Below, piece after piece: positions 31,780-42,728 of a stretch of DNA of 64,000 nucleotides. Location of the stretch: contig OX465281.1 of assembly GCA_949987705.1 (NCBI GenBank), forward strand, positions 170,204,516 through 170,268,515, read 5' to 3'. This DNA comes from Thereva unica (Eukaryota > Arthropoda > Insecta > Diptera > Therevidae). The notes under the pieces are model-generated. The model saw only the letters and a list, made by a program, of their open reading frames with translations, was not told the DNA's origin and did not search any database. Position 1 is the first letter of the stretch, and each line of letters opens with the position of its first letter. The translations under genes and the position numbers were made by a program.

Positions 31780-34573
31780 GGGTCATTCCATATCAAACCA
31801 ACCAATGGTTTGGACCTCACCACCTCCGATTGTTATAATTTTTTTATATTTGTTCTTCTGGTGGAAACTAAAAAAACAAATTTTTAAATTTTTGGCCTTC
31901 TATTGTTTTAGTTATAAATTTTCAAAAAGTCGAAAACCTTAAATTTTCAACAAATTTTGAAATCTTTAAATTGATCTAGTTCAAAAACTATTTGACATAG
32001 AAAACTGAAAGTAGCACCAGTTTCTTCTGCTTTAATTTGATATATGTTGTTACGAAATTAGCATTGGAAACACTCATCCCCTGTTACTGTACATATAATT
32101 GAGTTCTCTGTTTCCCAGCTTATGATCTATTTACCTTAGCTTGAATTGCTAATATTTTGTTAATTATTTAAAATAAATTATCTGTGATTAATTGCACCTA
32201 CGCTCACGAGTTTTTATTTTCTACAATATACAACATAGTATTATTAGAAAGAATAAAACTTTTTCCGGCATTTTGAAAATTTTGTTTTTGAAATATCTCA
32301 AAATGTTCTTTCAAATTTTTGAAAAAATTATATTTTGTACACACAATTTTAACGTACATAGAATGCCAAAATTTAGGATGGGACGACATTGGGATCATAT
32401 AGAAATAATTTTTTTAGGTTCTTGAATTGAATTGAATTGAATTAAGAAAACATTTAGTTGCGGAAGAGCTGATACCAACCGCTAATAATGTCGCCATTTA
32501 CTAATTTGGGTATGGCGAATTCAATAGAAATAAAGTCAACCCTCTAACTTGATCAAAAACTACCCCCAGGACAACCCTAATTACTAAATTTGAGGGTTTC
32601 ATACTGGCTTATGAAAACATTCCTAAAAAAATTTGTTTATAAATAGCCCTACTATAAGTATTTCTTGAGACCAAATTCAACCCTATAGGTGAAGTGGAAA
32701 CCACCCCCACACCAGCACCTAACCTTAAACTATTTTCTTTACGTCCAAAATGAAGGTTCACCACGCCAACTTTGAAGTACATACACTAGGACTTATACAA
32801 AAACAGACTTACATATCTAGGTACATACATATACAACTTTATTCATTATTATAATCTCTCTCAAGAGTGGTACATTCATTCTAACGCTTCTCTAGCATTT
32901 CTATGTCGTTCTCATAGAACGATTTGACCCCCTCATTGGAGCCATATTTCTTGCCGGCGACCATCTTTATTTTTTAATTCCAGAACAGGTAATACGAGGT
33001 GTGACAATTAAGTAATGAGACTGATTATATTGCCGCGATTGTGATAACCCTGCGACCTTGAAATTTCCTTTCCCTTCTCTCGGCATCCTTCCCCTCTCCA
33101 TTGATATATTTGCCATCGCTCTAGCTTGTTTAGTTCGCCTGCTCCGTCGTGTTGAGTAAACGTGTGTTCGTGGTGCATGGTGGTCATCTTCTATCGATTA
33201 TATAAACTTGATACTGTTCGGATAACTCAATAATGTCATTTTTTGTAGCTGTTAGAAGAAGCGCAATGTATAAATTTAAAACCGTTTTGATTTTACTGGA
33301 AAACCCCGAATTTCGAACGTTTTTAAAAACCGACAAACCCTAACATTCACCTTTTAGATAAAAGATAAATTTTGGAAACGATACGTCTGCTTTCGGGCAT
33401 CGGAAATCACCCCCACTATTAGCAGTGAGAGCTAAATTATTTAATTGAAATTTAGGTATAAAGTTAAATAATTTAGTTTTCACCCCTAGGGGTGGGGTGG
33501 TCTCTGCCTAAGGGATAGGCATGTTTTAGAAACCATGTCTTATATGAAATATATGTTCTTGTTCATTAAAAATTGGCGGTGAAACCTTTATTTTGGACAT
33601 AAAAAAATAATTTAACTTCAGGAGTGGCTGTAGGGGTGGGATCCGCGGGTCTCATAGGGTTGATTTTGGGCTCCAAATAGAGCTTATCCTAAGGGCTATT
33701 TCTAACCAAAAAATTGGCGGGGTGTTTTCATAAGCAAGTATGAACCACTCCAATTTAGTAATAAAGGTTGTAATGGGGGTAGTTTTCGATCAAGTTAAAG
33801 GGTTGACTTTATTTCTATTGAATTCGCCATACACAAATTAGTAAATGGCGACATTATTAGCGGTTGGTATCAGCTCTTCCGCAACTAAATGTTTTCTTAT
33901 ATTGCGTTCATTGAACGTTCAATTTTTCAAGAACCTAAAAAAAATTATTTCTATATGATCCCAATGTCGTCCCATCCTAAATTTTGGCATTCTATGTACG
34001 TTAAAATTGTGTGTACAAAATATAATTTTTTCAAAAATTTGAAAAAACATTTTGAGATATTTCAAAAACAAAATTTTCAAAATGCCGGAAAAAGTTTTAT
34101 TCTTTCTAATAATACTATGTTGTATATTGTAGAAAATAAAAACTCGTGAGCGTAGGTGCAATTAACCACAGATAATTTATTTTAAATAATTAACAAAATA
34201 TTAGCAATTCAAGCTAAGGTAAATATATCATAAGCTGGGAAACAGAGAACTCAATTATATGTACAGTAACAGGGGATGAGTGTTTCCAATGCTAATTTCG
34301 TAACAACATATATCAAATTAAAGCAGAAGAAACTGGTGCTACTTTCAGCTTTCTATGTCAAATAGTTTTTGAACTAGATCAATTTAAAGATTTCAAAATT
34401 TGTTGAAAATTTAAGGTTTTCGACTTTTTGAAAATTTATAACTAAAACAATAGAAGGCCAAAAATTTAAAAATTTGTTTTTTTAGTTTCCACCAGAAGAA
34501 CAAATATAAAAAAATTATAACAATCGGAGGTGGTGAGGTCCAAACCATTGGTTGGTTTGATATGGAATGACCC
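31780..34573. repeat. Inner palindrome with GGGTCATTCC termini
   Basis: Within the giant palindrome, GGGTCATTCCATATCAAACC at 31780 and its complement ending at 34573 look like true element ends: they resemble the 16261 foldback terminus (13 of the first 17 bases). If so, one foldback sits exactly at the symmetric centre of another. Confidence 0.5.
32860..33035. pseudogene. Mariner debris in palindrome loop
   Basis: On the minus strand 32865-32970 reads GKKYGSNEGVKSFYENDIEM then LEKR, stop, NECTTLERDYN, resembling the C-terminal end of mariner transposases (the LEKRW-KC-L-GDY pattern with Trp changed to stop). At 32994 a mariner-type terminus TACGAGGTGTGACAATTAAG begins on the plus strand. 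The two parts do not form one collinear element, so a rearranged relic is likely. Confidence 0.5.
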
Positions 34574-35562
34574 GGTTGTAATATACATACTTTTTTTTCA
34601 TCTTCCAAACATTGTTTGCAGTATATGTACATATATATTTACCGGCTCAATATTTAACTGTTGACAAGGGGACTCTAAAACGGATAAATCCTGTAATTAC
34701 AAGTCCGAGACTGAATTCCTTCTGTCATACGTTTTCCCTGAAAATTGACTTGGCATGAAGCCTTTCCTCATTTTCATTAATTGAAGAGTTTTCAAATAAC
34801 AAGGAAGGTATTGAACCTATTTTTAATTTGTTTTTACCAAAACAATTACGATCGAATTGTTTTGAGCAGACGTACGATTTTTTATTGTGGGTGGGGATTT
34901 AATTGTACAAGCATTTATGAAAAGCACTTATGCGCTTTGCAAGTTTGGGTGATGCAAACAACTCTTCAGGTTGTGCGACTTTGTGGCATTTTTTATAAAA
35001 AATGTCTCCAAAAATCTACACCCACAATATACCTACAACAAAAGCCAAAACCCAACATTTTAAGCCAATAGCGAAAATTCAGCTAAAATAAAATAAAGAA
35101 TAATTACCTAAATTCGTTTCTAAAATCAATCGAGTTAGTCAATACCGAAATACCAGAAAAAAAAGTCCTAACCAAAACCTCAACCAAGTACCTATTTTAA
35201 AAATATCGCAAATCCTCTCACCAAAAATTTGAAATCAAGTGAAATTGATAGTGAATCTCAGACAGTCATTAAAAAAAATACACGGAATGTTCTAAGAAAT
35301 AGTTAAAATTCAAAGCATCAGGGAAATCCTTCAATGTAGCGCTAGAGGCAAACGTTTGAAAAATGAGACAGAAAGAAAGATGTTGCGAGAAACATTCTGT
35401 TGTCAGTTCCTTTCCTTGCCCCCCTAAAATTCTAGCTTCCTTATCCACAAACTCACCGCATGTCTTGTGCTGCGGACCATGACCACGTTCGCCTCCTTGT
35501 GTAGCTAGAAACTCGAATTTGTTGCATGTTGCTAAGGGGGAGGCAATCTCAGAGGCCTGCCG

Positions 35563-37130
35563 AGGCAAAAAGCGTTCGGGTTTTTTGTTCTAGCTGTCGC
35601 ATCTTTATACGGAGTATTATGTTATCTCTGACTTTACTCTGTCCTGTATGAAACCGCATCCCGTGTACCTACTGAGCCGTTAACATCGTCCAGATCATCC
35701 CCACCGTGGTACAACAATGAGTTGAGACCTACTAAAAACCTGAAAAATAAACTCTGGAAAACCTATCTGAAGAGGAAAAACACTGCGAGTTTCTATGCAT
35801 TTCTCGATTGCTATGACCAATTTCATTCCCTCTCCGAACCTCCCTATAAGGAGTACCTCAGGAACGTCGTCTCCTGTCTTCCAACCAGATGAAGACAATT
35901 TTCGACATATCAATGCAATTCAAACGGCTCAAAACTTATCCCTGTCTATAACCAGGGAAGATATCTCGAAACATATCAATGAACTTTTTTAAGATTTTTC
36001 TTCCGGCCCTGGTGGAGTCCCTCCTGCTGTTCTAAAATCCTGTGCAGGGGTCCTTCTGTCTTCTCTACTAAGCTTATTTCAAATATCCCTAAATAAAGGG
36101 TGCTTCGCAACCTTATGCAAGAACTCTTTTATAATACTTGTAAGAACTAAATATCTAATTATAGACCAATTGCAAAGTTATCGTGTATACCAAAACTCTT
36201 CGAATCTATTTATTTATTCCGCTAACGCCCCTATCTGCAATAGACTTATCTCAACAAACCAACATCGACTTCTTGTAGCTGTTCCACTACTACTAATTTA
36301 CCGGAGTTCTCTTCACACACAGTTCGAGGCTTTATCATGACTATGTTTCCATTATTCTTAAACTACAAAAATTATGCTTTCCGGATGCCCTTGTGGTATG
36401 TTTCCAGTCGTACTTAGCCGACAGAACCTACCAACATCGAAGCGTCCTCTGGTGTCCGCAAGGTAATCATCTTGGCCCTCTCCTTTTTATTTTATCAATT
36501 GACGACATTGCTACCCTGCTAAGGCACTGTACAATTCCTATTTACGCTGATGACATTAAACTGTATCCCCACATAAGGAGGATAGAGGATTGCAAACTAC
36601 CGCAAGCAGACCTTAACATCTTCTATTCTTGGTGTTCCAACAATAGCCTAGTCCTTAATATTAGTTAATGTGAGATCATGACTTTTTTGTAGGAAACGTG
36701 GCATTATAACTTTTAGCTATAATTTTCTCGACAACAAGTTCTGCCGCGCTAGCTCTGTTATCGATCTACGGGGTTAGGCTACAAAGTAAGTTGGATTTCT
36801 CCACCCACATCAATTATACCTCCTCCAAGGGCAATTCAGTCCTGAAAGATGGACCAAGGAATTCAACAGCCCCCTCATCAATAAACACTTGTGCGTATCT
36901 TTAGTTAGGCCTTTGCTTGAATACGCCCAGGTATGGTCTCCTTACTACTGCTCCCATGTTGGTAGAATCGAATCAGGTCAAAGGAACTCGTCCGATTTGA
37001 TCCAGCCACCTCCAGTGAGATGACCCACTTGCTCTTCCGCCTTATGAGAGTAGACTTAAATTGCTCAACTTAAGCTTTCTCCATAAGTGTCGCGAGGCTG
37101 TTGACGTTATATTGATTCATCGGCTGGATT
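35563..37130 (+). pseudogene. Jockey-like LINE copy 2, 3' piece
   Basis: Resumes the LINE cut at 30808. Recognisable are the SSPPWYNNELRPTKNLKNKL region near 35690, the linker that copy 1 has lost (35780-36080), the FVNRT-free RT core with LLFILSIDDIATLL near 36490 and catalytic YADDIKLYPH near 36545, and thumb sequence to about 37130. Many frameshifts and stops. The catalytic Asp pair is still encoded. Confidence 0.8.
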
Positions 37131-38226
37131 TGAGAACCAAGATAGTTACCAAATACGCCATTAGAGGCCCATCACAAGGAAGAGTGATCTTCGCCCGCTG
37201 GGGTAAGTAACGATAAATACCATGCTACAAAACCTTCATAAAAATCGAGCTAAGGCAAACGCAAATGACTTCTTAGTGATGAAGGTGTCAGAAATTGTTC
37301 CAATCCTGATCGTGATTCATTGAAGGATGACTGAACAGAGTTAGTAGCTGTGCAGCAGAGTGCGGAATAGCAGTCAGCCTATAGAAAACTATGCTACTGC
37401 TAAACACTGTGAAAACAAATATCTCCACCTTCCATATCTTAAGATTAGATCTTTTCTCTATTCCGATTTCGATTTGGGTCCAATACAGCTCTCACTACTT
37501 AAGTGGTAGACGTACGTAAATGGAAGGGATAGCAAAGCCTGCATAACGCTCTACACCCGTAAAAAGAATTTCAGTAAAAGATAAGGTCTTTTGGATCTGC
37601 ACCATGGTACACAATTTTACGGTCCACTGGTATGGTGGCCAGCACTCAACAAGGCCCATGTGAAAATGTCCCACGAACGCCTTGATGTGCTCTTACATCT
37701 GTTCCAAAATCCAATTACCAAAAAGAAAAAGAAAACAGACAATCATGGGATGAGGACTGCCGTCGTAAGTGAAAACTTGAAACTCTGAAATTGCACTGGT
37801 TTGGTCACTTCTGTCGACCAATTACTACCTGATTTTGTTTTAATTTTTAGTTCATTTTTAAAGAAAAGCCTATTTTTTAATATTTTTAAACATTTTTATT
37901 GGAATAAAGTTCCTTAACGCGGCTTGCGGGTAGAGTAGCATGGTAGAAATCGTCACGCACCATTGCCGGTACTACGAATTTTCCGAATTCTACGGATTTT
38001 TTGATCTCAAAATTACGGATTTCGGATTTTAGATTCAAATCTACGAAATTTTATAAAGAGAAACTTCTTCCTCAAAGTTAAATAATTAACTTCGCAGTAT
38101 AGGGAAGTTATTGTAATCGGTCCGAAAATTGAAATCGTAATTTTCAAAGTATTTAATTTTTCAAGAGCAAGAGCATTTTAAGCAAAAATTTGTGAGGAAG
38201 TATACGTGTGTGTGTGTGCTCGCGCG
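37131..38226. other. Unassigned sequence beside provirus
   Basis: No recognised gene. Short plus-strand frames around 37320-37790 (for example NYATAKHCENKYLHLPYLKI and a Lys-rich stretch) may be debris of a coding sequence, but I cannot place them. A GT/CG-rich microsatellite at 38203-38226 is the target flank of the errantivirus. Confidence 0.45.
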
Positions 38227-38230
38227 AATT

Positions 38231-38527
38231 ATACTTTTCGGACTTGGATAATCAATAAAAAAAAAGACAATTCAAACCGAATATTAATTTATTACTGACT
38301 TGTTATCTATTTAAAAGCTTCTATCAAACTGAGTTTATTTCTTAAATCTAATTTCATTAAAACTAGCTTAAAAATAATTTCCCATGCTCGGATTCTGGGT
38401 ATTCCTAGTCAGCGTCTACAACGCCCGATGCGTGTTGCAATTTAACCCCTTTACCTGGATCGTGGAATCTTGGGGTTGACGACATCTTATATGGTGGAAC
38501 GTGGAGATGGGGCTAAATGACATCGGT
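38231..38527 (-). repeat. Errantivirus 3' LTR
   Basis: Begins ATACTTTTCGGACTTGG and ends GACATCGGT on the plus strand. Differs from the other LTR by scattered substitutions (CTTGG/CCCGG near the start, CTCGG/CTTGG mid-way) and one A in an A run. The env stop codon lies inside it. Confidence 0.95.
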
Positions 38528-40084
38528 GATTTCTCCCCCCTTGGTGTGAAGTGTGGGCCATAAGAATTTGGAGGTTGGTGGTCCAGAGGAAATGCAATTT
38601 TGAGGATCTGTGACTTCGATTGTTATTGAGAAATTTCGGCAAATGTAGGCGGTGATGATGATTATTGTAGCTCCTAAGATAATTATGGATGCAATGGTGT
38701 AGGTGTGTTTGACTTTGGTGTCGATTTCTAGATTTTCCAGGGCGGCTTGATTTTGCATGTTGTATTCTTTCAATTTCTGCAAGTTGAGAATTTCGATCGT
38801 GGATTCTGGGTGAAGATTTCCATGGAACATCGGAAGGATATGGACCTCGTCCCAAAAGACGTTGGTGTTGTCTCTATATATTACGTTGTTGATTGTGATC
38901 TCACAGTTTTTATAATGGAGTAGGATGGTGCCTTGAAACGTTGAGTGGTTATTTCCGCAGGTTGATGATACTGATGTTTCCGGGATGTTCATGACAAGGA
39001 CATAGTTCGGTTCTGGTTGCAGGATTTTTTCAATTTTTCCAACTTCTTTAACTGTACAGTTCGCTGCTTCGCCATTAAGTAAGGGTGCTATGCATTTTGA
39101 TTGTTCTATGGTCTCTTGATTCCTGCTTTCCTGGCAATAAAAGATACCTTCTACCCTAGGACAAACTTCATCGAAATATTGGATTCTTCTCTTATCAAGG
39201 ATAACATATGGTTTAGTGGATATTATTTTGGTTTCATTAATCGGAAGTGGAAGGATGTGGAAAAGGGAGTATTCTTCTCGGGATAGCATTGGAATGCGGC
39301 CATTGAATATTATGTTTGAGTTGTTGTGGTACGCTTGTAGGCTTAATAATTCATATATATGATCATTGGATTTAATCTCTATTGACTGATTTGTTAAAAT
39401 TTTCTCAATTAATTCGAGTTCGTTAGGATTTAAAATAAATTTGGGTATGATATTGAGTCTGGCTAGTATGATGGCTTCAGCTACGTTAGTGATATGGTTA
39501 GTAAGCAAGTCAATGTTGTAATTTATTTGAGAGAGATATTGCATGTGTAAAAGGGAAATTTCGTTAGTACGGATCTTGTTTCCGATTTGATCTTGATAGC
39601 GCTTTAAGTAGTTTGCTATTGTATCCTGTTCTTTGTTAATGTGGTTAGTAATGTTTTCGAATCTGCTTATCATTACTTTGTTAATTTGGGTCTGTTGATT
39701 TACTTCGTTTTTAATTTTTGTTTGTTCTAAGTTAAGCTTTTCTATCTCCTCGTTTAAGGATTGTGCATCATTTGCGTCCATGTTTCCCGTAATAAATTTG
39801 ATTGCAGTTCCTAATCCATTTATTAGGCCTCTTTTAACTCTTTGTTTGGGGTTCAGTGTTCCAAGTTTGTTTTCCAGCTCCCTAAGTTTTAGTTTGGTCA
39901 CTGTCATTGAGTCCTTTAGTTCGTCTATAGTGTCTAGGTTTTTAATGGAATTTGCGATTTGTGTTAAGCTGGCCTTATAGGGATCTAATCTTACTATATG
40001 TACTAGATTATAATAGTTAGTAATTGTGCGTGCTGTTCCTAATTTTAAAGGGAGTAACCCTTTATTATTACCTAAGTCGTGCAT
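38513..40084 (-). CDS. env: Errantivirus envelope glycoprotein (F-like)
   Basis: A 523-residue ORF of the errantivirus Env family, which is homologous to baculovirus F fusion proteins. A furin-type RVKR site at about residue 131 is followed by a Gly-rich fusion peptide (GLINGLGTAIKF). Next comes a long Asn/Gln/Ile-rich coiled-coil stalk (about 155-260), a Cys-rich region (about 318-395), and a C-terminal membrane anchor (about 467-487, IIILGATIIIITAYI). The frame stays open 31 bases upstream of the first ATG to a splice acceptor, so the mature start probably lies in a spliced leader. The stop lies 15 bases inside the 3' LTR. No internal break is seen. Confidence 0.93.
   Translation of the reverse strand: MHDLGNNKGLLPLKLGTARTITNYYNLVHIVRLDPYKASLTQIANSIKNLDTIDELKDSMTVTKLKLRELENKLGTLNPKQRVKRGLINGLGTAIKFITGNMDANDAQSLNEEIEKLNLEQTKIKNEVNQQTQINKVMISRFENITNHINKEQDTIANYLKRYQDQIGNKIRTNEISLLHMQYLSQINYNIDLLTNHITNVAEAIILARLNIIPKFILNPNELELIEKILTNQSIEIKSNDHIYELLSLQAYHNNSNIIFNGRIPMLSREEYSLFHILPLPINETKIISTKPYVILDKRRIQYFDEVCPRVEGIFYCQESRNQETIEQSKCIAPLLNGEAANCTVKEVGKIEKILQPEPNYVLVMNIPETSVSSTCGNNHSTFQGTILLHYKNCEITINNVIYRDNTNVFWDEVHILPMFHGNLHPESTIEILNLQKLKEYNMQNQAALENLEIDTKVKHTYTIASIIILGATIIIITAYICRNFSITIEVTDPQNCISSGPPTSKFLWPTLHTKGGEITDVI
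38528..38542 (-). promoter_or_regulatory. Polypurine tract
   Basis: The minus strand reads AAGGGGGGAGAAATC directly before the 3' LTR. It would prime plus-strand DNA synthesis. It also encodes env residues KGGEI, so the two functions overlap. Confidence 0.85.
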
Positions 40085-40115
40085 TTCTAATCTTTGCCCG
40101 AATGTTAGTGATAAT

Positions 40116-40140
40116 CTGAAAAGAAAAATAAAGTAAGGTT
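40116..40140 (-). promoter_or_regulatory. Candidate env splice acceptor
   Basis: On the minus strand a pyrimidine-rich TTTATTTTTCTTTTCAG ends at 40116 just before the env frame opens. Errantivirus env is made from a spliced subgenomic RNA, which this would produce. The acceptor lies between the Ulp1-like ORF and env. Confidence 0.7.
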
Positions 40141-40219
40141 TATTTTATCCTACGTAATTAGTCTATGGGATTCTTTATTATGCCTTTTTGTAGAGTAGGC
40201 TAAAATAATAACTTAATTG

Positions 40220-40816
40220 TTAAGATAGTAATCTTCCCTGGTATATCTCTAAAGTCATTTTCAGACGAAAATATTTCATATGTTGCCGTGAGAAAGTTAA
40301 GTATCTCACGATCTCTAGTAATGTACTCGCAAACATGCAGCTAAAAACACCACAATCATTGCCATTCATCTGTTTTGGAACGTTTTTAATGCTTTCTTTA
40401 ACGAAATCGGACGTGTCGAAATTCTCATTTCGCTTATCTAATGATTCTTCCTTAATATAATTATCCAGGGCTTCCAATACTTTTGGGTTCGGTATACCTC
40501 TTGAATAGTAATATTTAATATATTTATCTCTTAAATGAATGATTGCCATGCACCAATGTACATCGCTAATATGGACAGGTACAGGAAGGATGTCATATGA
40601 AAATATATCAACTTTACGAGTCCATCGACTCACAGAACTATAACCAAAATTCATAAGCTTTGTAGCAAAGAACGTGTTCATTGCGTAAACACGTGGAAGA
40701 CCTGAGGGACGTTGTTCTGAACGTTCGGTTAAGAGATCCATGTAGAAGTTGATAACGTTATCGTTCAACCAGTTTCCGTCATTGAGAGTTAAAATGTCTT
40801 TTCGCGTTATTTGCAT
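40220..40816 (-). CDS. Ulp1/SENP-like C48 peptidase captured by provirus
   Basis: A 198-residue ORF that spans a whole Ulp1/SENP catalytic domain. SUMO proteases of this family cleave SUMO from targets. Family features, in order: LTLNDGNWLNDNVINFYMD (10-28), NTFFATKL (47-54), SRWTRKVDIFSYDILPVPVH (63-82), catalytic His87 in VHWC, oxyanion Gln149 and catalytic Cys155 in QMNGNDCG, and the terminal QHMKYFRLKM. The catalytic Asp position is Tyr104 (KYYYSRG; codon TAT at 40505-40507, one base from GAT). The ATG is 10 bases after the pol stop, on the pol strand, and env follows. This gene is not part of standard errantiviruses. An intact frame beside a broken pol suggests later decay or relaxed constraint. 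The missing Asp probably lowers or abolishes proteolysis; substrate binding may remain. Confidence 0.92.
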   Translation of the reverse strand: MQITRKDILTLNDGNWLNDNVINFYMDLLTERSEQRPSGLPRVYAMNTFFATKLMNFGYSSVSRWTRKVDIFSYDILPVPVHISDVHWCMAIIHLRDKYIKYYYSRGIPNPKVLEALDNYIKEESLDKRNENFDTSDFVKESIKNVPKQMNGNDCGVFSCMFASTLLEIVRYLTFSRQHMKYFRLKMTLEIYQGRLLS

Positions 40817-40826
40817 ATTAAATTTT

Positions 40827-41640
40827 CTAATTAGTATCTACTTCGTCTCCGGATCCTCCATGCGTAGATTTCTTAATCAAAGCACGATGGTCTGAGGTCA
40901 ACTCCGGGAATTCGTCTGATTTCCTAGCGTTTTCTTCCTTTTTATCGTTTTCCTTATTCTCATCACCATCTAAATTGGTGATTTGCGGAATTTTCTGTTT
41001 AAATTTTTGTTTCCCTTTTATTCTTGCTTCGTGTATTTTCTTGTTATTGTCGGTTAACAGTGTATATTCGTTATTTACCTTAACTTTATGTTTGCGGAAA
41101 CGCGGTGTTAGTTTATTTCTTTTACATTATTTCCTAAATATAACTTCATCTATTTCCCTTTGCTCGGGATCCTTTCTTGATATATTTAACTTATCTATTT
41201 TATGGTTACTTAAATTTTCTAATTGTTTTTGGACTGAGGGGTATAGTTCTGACTGATACTCGTTTAGTTTTCTTAAATATTCGTGCTCATTGTTGAAGCT
41301 TACGTTTTCGTTAAATTTATACGTTCGGCCATAGAATAACTCGAACGGAGTGAATTTAGTCGCAGAATGAATTGCGTTGTTGTATGTGGTTATGCATTCT
41401 GATAGAATTTCGTTATGGTCCTAGGTCAAATTTGTTATCTTTGAATTTCTTTACTATGATTCTATAGATTTATGTCAGCGTAGAGTAGAGATGTTCTACG
41501 GGAGAGTTGCTTGTCGTTTGCTGGAACGACGTAAAATGGAGATTTATATGATATTGTCTGCAAAAGTCTTTGAATAAATTTGATGTAAATTCAGAACCCT
41601 GATCGCAGACTAATTTTTTTGGTATGCCATGGTGGCTCAT
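40827..41640 (-). pseudogene. pol: Integrase, core and C-terminal part (disrupted)
   Basis: Minus-strand segments read CDQGSEFTSNLFKDFC (second catalytic Asp) and NSPVEHLYSTL (catalytic Glu) near 41490-41610. A frame break follows near 41440. Then come TKFTPFELFYGRTYKF near 41340 and a charged C-terminus ending at TAG 40827-40829. An internal stop lies near 41127. It would insert proviral DNA. Disrupted, so inactive in this copy. Confidence 0.85.
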
Positions 41641-42053
41641 GAGATGCTATTGCGAGAAGGAAGGATGTAGGCACAAGCGAATTTGGAAAACTTGTCTATA
41701 ATCGTTAAGATTTGTTGGTTGTTAATGCTGTATATATCTGTATGTAAGATATCTAATGGTTTTATGGGCATCTCTGGTTTAAGGAATTTAACTTTTTGAG
41801 GGTGTCTGTCATATTTAAGGGTCTGACATTCTTCGCAGTTGTTGACTGTTTGGGGTATCTTGTTCCGCATAAAGGGAAAATAGTACTCTCTCTTTAAGTG
41901 AAGTAATGTCTCCTCTATACCTCTATGATTATTATTTATGTGGTAATTGTTTATTAGTTTATCTTGATCGTCATTTTCCTTGACGTCTATTAAAATTTCC
42001 TTACATCTAACTATTCGAAAGGTGTTGTTATTTGAAAAATATTTTGAATACAT
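41637..42053 (-). pseudogene. pol: Integrase N-terminal zinc-binding part
   Basis: HHRGIEETLLHLKREYYFPF supplies the His pair, CEECQTLK the Cys pair, and DILHTDIYSIN the first catalytic Asp. The frame breaks on both sides (near 42060 and 41640). Confidence 0.88.
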
Positions 42054-42123
42054 TTATTGGACTAATTTAAAGGTCTCATCCTCCGCAGCTATTGCAGTTA
42101 ACTTCCTAGGTGACAAGAATTTC

Positions 42124-42723
42124 TTAAGTACATATATCTAATACAATTTCCTGCGTAAATTCTGGTTTCCTTATTAGCCTATGTTGTTTGTTCCTAAATG
42201 GTGTTTCTAACGACATTTCTGGAGTTTCATTAGACTTCTGTAGTATTAATTGCAGATTGAATTCATTAATAGGTTTTTCGGATATTGAGATTCCATCATT
42301 CAGGTTCTCGTCCGTTGAATGGACTGTGGTACCACTGGTACCTTGCACTGACATGTTACCATCATTAATATTGACATCGATGCATTTATTTACCTGTTCA
42401 ATTTTGATCCTGCTAAGAGCATCGGCATTCATGTTTAATTTTCCCTTTTTATAGACTATCTCGTAGTCGTATTCTTCCAGCTTTAATCTCCATCTGACCA
42501 GTTTCGAATTTGGTTCTTTGAGGCTCATAAGCCAAGTCAAGGGCTTGTGGTCCGTAATAATCTTGAATCTTCGGCCAAATAGATATGGTCGGAAGTATTT
42601 CGTGGCCCAAATAATAGCTTGTAACTCCTTCTCAATAGTGGAGTAGTTTGTTTCTGAATCAGTGAGGGTTCTACAAGCGTAGCACACGGGTCTGTCACTT
42701 CCAATGGGGCCTTGTGAGAGCAC
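42124..42723 (-). pseudogene. pol: RNase H domain of pol
   Basis: Contains TNYSTIEKELQAIIWATKYF, ITDHKPLTWLMS and NADALSRI, the standard Ty3/gypsy RNase H and tether motifs. The frame is separated from RT by a short shift at about 42726, around a duplicated GCAAAATT stretch, and from integrase at about 42110. Confidence 0.9.
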
Positions 42724-42728
42724 AGCGC

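Larger units (their letters stand above)
30809..35562. mobile_element. 4.75-kb giant palindrome (foldback element)
   Basis: The left arm, 30809 to about 32762, is the reverse complement of the right arm, about 33584 to 35562. Both ends read CGGCAGGCCTCTGAGATTGC. Outer portions are nearly identical, with one 20-bp indel near 31400/34950; the innermost 300 bp are more diverged. The loop of about 820 bp holds mariner debris. It disrupts a LINE copy, and about 145 bp of LINE is missing at the right junction. No target duplication is evident. Small open frames in the arms occur twice by symmetry and show no domain. Confidence 0.9.

Noticed and set aside
40220..40816. The Ulp1-like ORF as an ordinary host SENP gene
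   Set aside because: It sits inside the LTR-bounded provirus, collinear with pol and env, with no introns and only the catalytic domain.
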